A stretch of DNA of 8,909 nt, from assembly GCA_946402595.1 (NCBI GenBank), contig CAMIWY010000042.1, positions 1 through 8,909 on the forward strand. The letters are read 5' to 3'. The position numbers and the translations under genes are program-made. The notes below the pieces were generated by a model. The model saw only the letters and a list, made by a program, of their open reading frames with translations, was not told the DNA's origin and searched no databases. Each line of letters begins with the position of its first letter. The stretch's first letter is position 1. Shown here piece after piece: positions 5,456 through 8,909 of the stretch. Source of the stretch: an uncultured Clostridia bacterium. Its GTDB lineage: Bacteria; Bacillota; Clostridia; Peptostreptococcales; Anaerovoracaceae.

Positions 5456-7195
5456 ATGAGCAGCAGATTACTTTCAGGCCGGTACGAGCTGCTTGAGAAG
5501 ATCGGTGACGGTGGTATGGCTGTCGTTTACAAGGGTAAAGACAGACTGCTCAACAGATTCATCGCGATCAAGATACTCAGACCGGAATTTACAAAGGATG
5601 CTACGTTCGTAGAGAACTTCAAGAGGGAGTCTCAGGCGGCCGCAGGTCTTACACATCCTAATATAGTAGGCGTATATGACGTAGGCAGAGAGGGCAACAT
5701 CAACTATATTGTCATGGAGCTCATCGAAGGCCGTACTCTTAACGACATCATCGAAGATGAAGCGCCGATGGATTACAAGAAGGTGATCGACATCCGCAAG
5801 CAGGTAGCTTCTGCCCTGAAGATCGCTCACAAGAACAAGATAATCCACAGAGACGTCAAGCCGCACAACATAATGATCACGAATGACGGTATCGTCAAGC
5901 TGGCTGACTTTGGTATCGCAAGAGCTGTAAATGATGCAACTCTTTCCACCGGCAGCAAGATCGTCGGATCCGTCCACTACTTCTCGCCTGAACAGGCAAG
6001 GGGCAACTATGTGGATGAGAGATCGGACATCTATTCGCTCGGTATCGTCATGTATGAGATGCTGACCGGCAGAGTTCCGTTCGACGGAGAGAACCCTGTC
6101 ACTGTAGCTCTCAAGCACATCAACGAGGAGATCACTCCTCCGAGCGAGCTCGTAGCTGGCATCCCGCCTGCACTCGAGAGATGCGTCATGAAGGCTACCA
6201 GCAAGTATCAGACCAACAGATACTCAAGTGCCGAGGAGCTGATCGAGGAACTCGATAACATCTCCTTCGTAACAGACGTGGCCGGAACTTCAGTTTTCGC
6301 TTCCACCGATGTCATCGAGAAGAACAGGAAGAGAAAAGCTGCAGAAGCTGCTGAAGAGGAAGAGGCTGAGAACAAAAAGAAAAAGAAGAAGAAAAAGGGC
6401 AAAAGAAATGCGATCATCGCAGCTGTCATAATTCTCCTTCTCGCAGCAGGCGGCTGGTTCGCAGCATGGAAGATGGGCGTTTTCTCATCGACCAAGCCGG
6501 CACCTGAACTCAGAGGTCTCTCGTTTGATGAAGCCAAGGCTAAGGCCGAAGAGGAAGGCTTCAGCATCAAGAAGGGCAAGGACATTTACTCCAACGACTA
6601 TCCTGAAGGCAAGGTCTGCACTCAGGACCCTGAACCTGGGCAGGAGGCTCAGAAGGAGGGAACGATCACTGTTCACATCTCCAAGGGCAGCAAGGAAGGT
6701 GTCGTACCGAATGTAGTAGGTATGAAACAGGAGGATGTCGAAGAGTATCTCAAGGAATACGGATACATCCTCGGCAATGTCAAGATGGTCACAGACCCTG
6801 CGGAAGAAGGCACTGTTCTTGCACAGGATCCTGAAAGAGGTACACCGCTCGATAAGGAGAGCAAGATAAACATCGAGGTTTCCGACGGTAAGGGAACCGA
6901 GAAGGGTACTGTCCCTTCAGTCACAGGTCTCTCGCTTGAAGATGCCAAGACGCGTATCAAGGAAGAGGGCTTCAGAGTCGGAAGAGTCGACTATGACTGG
7001 GACAACTCCATTGACAAGGGTTATGTTATCTATCAGCAGTATCAGGCTAATTCGCTCCTGGACAAGGGCACAAGCATAGATATCCAGGTAAGCTCGGGCC
7101 CTGAGCCTGCACCTGAAACGCCGGAAGATACCGCTACGGATGAGACAGAAGAAAAGCAGACTGAAGAAGAGCCGGCAGAGAATCCTGAAGGGTAA
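5456..7195 (+). CDS. prkC: Transmembrane Ser/Thr protein kinase with three PASTA repeats (PrkC/Stk1)
   Basis: This membrane kinase senses peptidoglycan fragments or lipid II outside the cell and phosphorylates cytoplasmic targets. The kinase domain covers about 10-270: glycine-rich loop GDGGMA (17-22), catalytic Lys39, helix-C Glu58, HRDVKPHN at 131-138 (Asp133) and DFG at 151-153. The activation loop has Thr161 and Thr165, likely autophosphorylation sites by family analogy. A juxtamembrane stretch follows with an acidic run (299-305) and eight lysines (307-314), then one membrane segment at about 319-338, giving an inside-to-outside topology. Three PASTA repeats lie at about 348-410, 414-477 and 484-546; the first is the most diverged. 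The tail (548-579) is rich in Pro, Glu and Thr. The 579 residues are normal for a three-PASTA kinase. It is cotranscribed with its phosphatase, 4 nt apart, and followed by rsgA after 15 nt. Confidence 0.97.
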   Translation: MSSRLLSGRYELLEKIGDGGMAVVYKGKDRLLNRFIAIKILRPEFTKDATFVENFKRESQAAAGLTHPNIVGVYDVGREGNINYIVMELIEGRTLNDIIEDEAPMDYKKVIDIRKQVASALKIAHKNKIIHRDVKPHNIMITNDGIVKLADFGIARAVNDATLSTGSKIVGSVHYFSPEQARGNYVDERSDIYSLGIVMYEMLTGRVPFDGENPVTVALKHINEEITPPSELVAGIPPALERCVMKATSKYQTNRYSSAEELIEELDNISFVTDVAGTSVFASTDVIEKNRKRKAAEAAEEEEAENKKKKKKKKGKRNAIIAAVIILLLAAGGWFAAWKMGVFSSTKPAPELRGLSFDEAKAKAEEEGFSIKKGKDIYSNDYPEGKVCTQDPEPGQEAQKEGTITVHISKGSKEGVVPNVVGMKQEDVEEYLKEYGYILGNVKMVTDPAEEGTVLAQDPERGTPLDKESKINIEVSDGKGTEKGTVPSVTGLSLEDAKTRIKEEGFRVGRVDYDWDNSIDKGYVIYQQYQANSLLDKGTSIDIQVSSGPEPAPETPEDTATDETEEKQTEEEPAENPEG

Positions 7196-7210
7196 CAGAA
7201 CAGAATCTTT

Positions 7211-8227
7211 ATGATCGGAAGAGTCATTAAAGGAATCGGAGGCTTCTACTTTGTCCATGACGGCGAGAAGGCTGTCATGGGCAAAGCCAGAGGCAACCTC
7301 AAGAGAAATAAAGAACTCATTTACGTCGGTGATATCGTAGAGTTTGAGATCGACAAGCACGATTGCGACAATGAATGCGTTATCAACCGGGTCGTAGAGA
7401 GACGCAATTTCATGACAAGACCACCCGTATCGAACCTCGATATGCTGGTGGTCGTGTTTTCAGTTAAAGAACCTGATGTGAATTACCCTGTTATTGACAA
7501 GCTTCTTGCCGGATGCGAGCTGAAGGGCATCACGCCTGCTGTATGCATCACCAAGAAGGACCTTGTCAGTGCGGAGGAACTCGAGGCCGCCATGGCGATA
7601 TACAGGGGCATTTATCCTGTAGTCTCTGTAAACGGCAATACGGGCGAAGGCCTTGAGGACCTGAGAGAGATCATCCGTGGCAGAAACGTCGCGCTTGCTG
7701 GGCCTTCGGGCGTCGGAAAATCGACACTTACCAACCTGCTGCACGGCGATGCGTCTGATCTGGTTTCAGGGACCGCTGAAGTGCATTCCTCAGATACGCG
7801 AAATGCAGCAGATGCTGCAACCGACGCTGCCCGTAAAGAGAGAACTGCAGTTGAGGCACAGGGCCGCACGGGCAGTTTTGCATCGATCCGTACCAGAGTG
7901 GAGACCGGCGGCATAAGTGACAAGACAGGAAGAGGGCGCCACACCACAAGGCACGTCGAGATATTCGATCTCGGAGACGGCACATACCTTTATGACACGC
8001 CCGGCTTCACGTCCATCGACATGCCTGAGACCGAAGTGACTGCCGTAAGGGAGCTTTTCCCTGAAATGAGAGAACCGGGGCAGCTCTGCAGATACAGGGA
8101 CTGCCTGCACATAAACGAACCTGACTGTGAAGTCAAGGAAGCCCTCGAAAGAGGCGAGATTCACAGATCAAGATACAATTCATATCTTATGATGATCGAG
8201 GAGGTCAGAAAATGGAAAAAGCTTTGA
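7211..8227 (+). CDS. rsgA: Ribosome small subunit-dependent GTPase RsgA with a large insertion before switch I
   Basis: RsgA (YjeQ/CpgA) is a circularly permuted GTPase that checks late 30S assembly. An N-terminal OB fold covers about 1-68. The GTPase motifs come in the permuted order: G4 TKKD (114-117), G5 region SVNGNTGEG (139-147), P-loop GPSGVGKST (164-172), switch I/G2 RGRHTTRH (241-248) and G3 DTPGF (262-266). A C-terminal zinc knuckle follows with Cys293, Cys298, His300 and Cys306. From the P-loop Lys170 to Arg241 is 71 residues; relatives have roughly 25-30, so about 40-45 residues are inserted at about 180-226, rich in Ala, Asp, Thr and Arg. The ATG at 7211 is the only in-frame start after the prkC stop, which is in the same frame, and it has no clear SD, so reinitiation after prkC is likely. 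In B. subtilis this protein is a reported PrkC substrate. Confidence 0.95.
   Translation: MIGRVIKGIGGFYFVHDGEKAVMGKARGNLKRNKELIYVGDIVEFEIDKHDCDNECVINRVVERRNFMTRPPVSNLDMLVVVFSVKEPDVNYPVIDKLLAGCELKGITPAVCITKKDLVSAEELEAAMAIYRGIYPVVSVNGNTGEGLEDLREIIRGRNVALAGPSGVGKSTLTNLLHGDASDLVSGTAEVHSSDTRNAADAATDAARKERTAVEAQGRTGSFASIRTRVETGGISDKTGRGRHTTRHVEIFDLGDGTYLYDTPGFTSIDMPETEVTAVRELFPEMREPGQLCRYRDCLHINEPDCEVKEALERGEIHRSRYNSYLMMIEEVRKWKKL
7782..7852. repeat. Inverted repeats inside the rsgA insertion
   Basis: Three separate perfect inverted repeats lie in the stretch coding for the RsgA insertion: TGCATT (7782-7787) with AATGCA (7802-7807), TGCAGCA (7804-7810) with TGCTGCA (7813-7819) and 2 nt between, and the 10-bp palindrome AACTGCAGTT (7843-7852). 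They share no obvious sequence with the palindromes in the rsmB insertion. Confidence 0.55.
8199..8205 (+). promoter_or_regulatory. Strong SD of rpe inside rsgA
   Basis: AGGAGGT lies 6 nt before the ATG at 8212 and settles that start although it overlaps the last 16 nt of rsgA. It contrasts with rsgA itself, which lacks a clear SD. Confidence 0.8.
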
Positions 8228-8862
8228 TATCCCCGTCTATACTCGCAGCAGATTTTGCAAGACTCGGCGCTGACGTCGCTGACGTGCAGAGCTGCGGCAT
8301 CGACTATCTGCATATCGATGTTATGGATGGCGCTTTCGTGCCGAACATCAGCTTCGGACCGGATGTCATGAAGAGTCTGAACGGAATTGCTGCAGTACCG
8401 TACGATGTTCACCTGATGATCGAGGACCCTGACAGATACATCGAGAAATTTGTCACGGACAACACTGAGTTCATCACTGTTCATTACGAGGCATGCAGTG
8501 ATCTTGCTGCTACTCTTGAGCACATCCACAGTCTTGGCGTCAAGGCGGGCGTTTCGATCAAGCCGGGAACGGAGCCTGAGGTGCTGGATGACTATCTCAA
8601 GGATATCGATCTGATCCTTGTAATGTCTGTTGAGCCGGGATTCGGCGGACAGAAGTTCATGGACAGCTCGCTTCCTAAGATCAGCTACTACAGCAATAAG
8701 AAGGCAGAGAATGGCTATTCTTATCTGATCGAGGTCGACGGAGGCATCGGACCTGCCAATGCTCATCTTGTAAGAGAGGCAGGCGTAGAGGTCATCGTTG
8801 CCGGCTCTGCAGTATTCAAGGCAGCTGACAGAAAAGAAGCCGTAGCAGCAATCAAGGGCTAA
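8212..8862 (+). CDS. rpe: Ribulose-phosphate 3-epimerase
   Basis: Rpe interconverts D-ribulose 5-phosphate and D-xylulose 5-phosphate in the non-oxidative pentose phosphate pathway. The 216 residues form a complete TIM barrel of the family. Visible motifs: SPSILAADF at 7-15, HIDVMDGAFVPN at 34-45 (metal ligands His34 and Asp36, Asp36 also acid/base), DVHLMI at 65-70 (His67), VMSVEPGFGGQKF at 137-149, VDGGI at 175-179 (Asp176, the second acid/base and metal ligand) and AGSAVF at 197-202, where the phosphate is bound. The ATG overlaps rsgA by 16 nt in another frame, with its own strong SD. Its place after rsgA is conserved in Firmicutes, where a thiamine pyrophosphokinase gene often follows; the window ends before that could be seen. 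Confidence 0.97.
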   Translation: MEKALISPSILAADFARLGADVADVQSCGIDYLHIDVMDGAFVPNISFGPDVMKSLNGIAAVPYDVHLMIEDPDRYIEKFVTDNTEFITVHYEACSDLAATLEHIHSLGVKAGVSIKPGTEPEVLDDYLKDIDLILVMSVEPGFGGQKFMDSSLPKISYYSNKKAENGYSYLIEVDGGIGPANAHLVREAGVEVIVAGSAVFKAADRKEAVAAIKG

Positions 8863-8876
8863 GCGAAAGGGCTAAG
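8854..8876 (+). repeat. Short direct repeat across the rpe stop codon
   Basis: AAGGGCTAAG occurs at 8854-8863 and again at 8867-8876, 13 nt apart. The first copy holds the rpe stop codon TAA (8860-8862). It looks like a small local duplication. The remaining bases to 8909 show no gene or terminator that I can support. Confidence 0.6.
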
Positions 8877-8909
8877 AGGCTGGCAGCTTCTGTTCACAGA
8901 TGCTGAACC

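Noticed and set aside
6371..6404. Programmed frameshift site in the prkC lysine run
   Set aside because: The in-frame AAA AAG pairs are preceded by C or G, so no X-XXY-YYZ heptamer of the A-AAA-AAG type exists, and the downstream zero frame encodes clear PASTA repeats.
7494..7499. Perfect TTGACA inside rsgA
   Set aside because: No -10-like hexamer at the right distance downstream; most likely a chance match in coding sequence.
8863..8909. Start of a following gene (for example thiamine pyrophosphokinase) at ATG 8900
   Set aside because: Only three codons are visible and no SD is at a usable distance; nothing can be concluded.
1..8909. Mobile elements, CRISPR arrays, tRNA or rRNA genes, phage or defence genes
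   Set aside because: None seen on either strand; almost the whole window is filled by nine recognisable housekeeping reading frames (one of them partial) in conserved order.

Overview
The window holds eight protein-coding genes, all on the + strand and tightly packed. It is a housekeeping operon of the type known in Firmicutes, in the order priA (3' part only) - def - fmt - yugP-like zinc peptidase - rsmB - stp/prpC - prkC - rsgA - rpe. The gene order, the PASTA-domain kinase, AGGAGG-type ribosome binding sites, free use of AGA/AGG arginine codons and intermediate base composition point to a Clostridia-class Firmicute. I cannot place it more finely; an Anaerovoracaceae (Family XIII) type organism is only a guess.

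Layout. Positions 1-827 are the C-terminal part of the replication-restart helicase PriA. After an AT-rich gap of 88 bp come def (916-1455) and fmt (1513-2436), which remove and add the formyl group of initiator methionine. A membrane zinc peptidase of the YugP family (2497-3204) and rsmB, a 16S rRNA m5C methyltransferase (3207-4664), follow. A short gap of 52 bp, where rlmN commonly lies in related genomes, leads to the signalling part: PP2C phosphatase (4717-5451), PASTA kinase (5456-7195), ribosome-assembly GTPase rsgA (7211-8227) and ribulose-phosphate epimerase rpe (8212-8862). The last 47 bp hold no gene I can support.

How the genes work together. Def, Fmt and RsmB act in translation initiation and ribosome maturation. 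Stp and PrkC are an antagonistic Ser/Thr phosphatase/kinase pair that senses cell-wall fragments and acts on translation factors; in Bacillus subtilis RsgA (CpgA) is a reported PrkC substrate. A near-consensus sigma-A promoter inside the 3' end of rsmB (4591-4619) could let the signalling half be transcribed apart from the translation half.

No new system stands out. The points most worth a check are: the canonical Fmt start (TTG, then KIVF) is put out of frame by one extra base at about 1500; RsgA and RsmB each carry a low-complexity in-frame insertion rich in inverted repeats; rlmN is missing from its usual slot; and the internal promoter.
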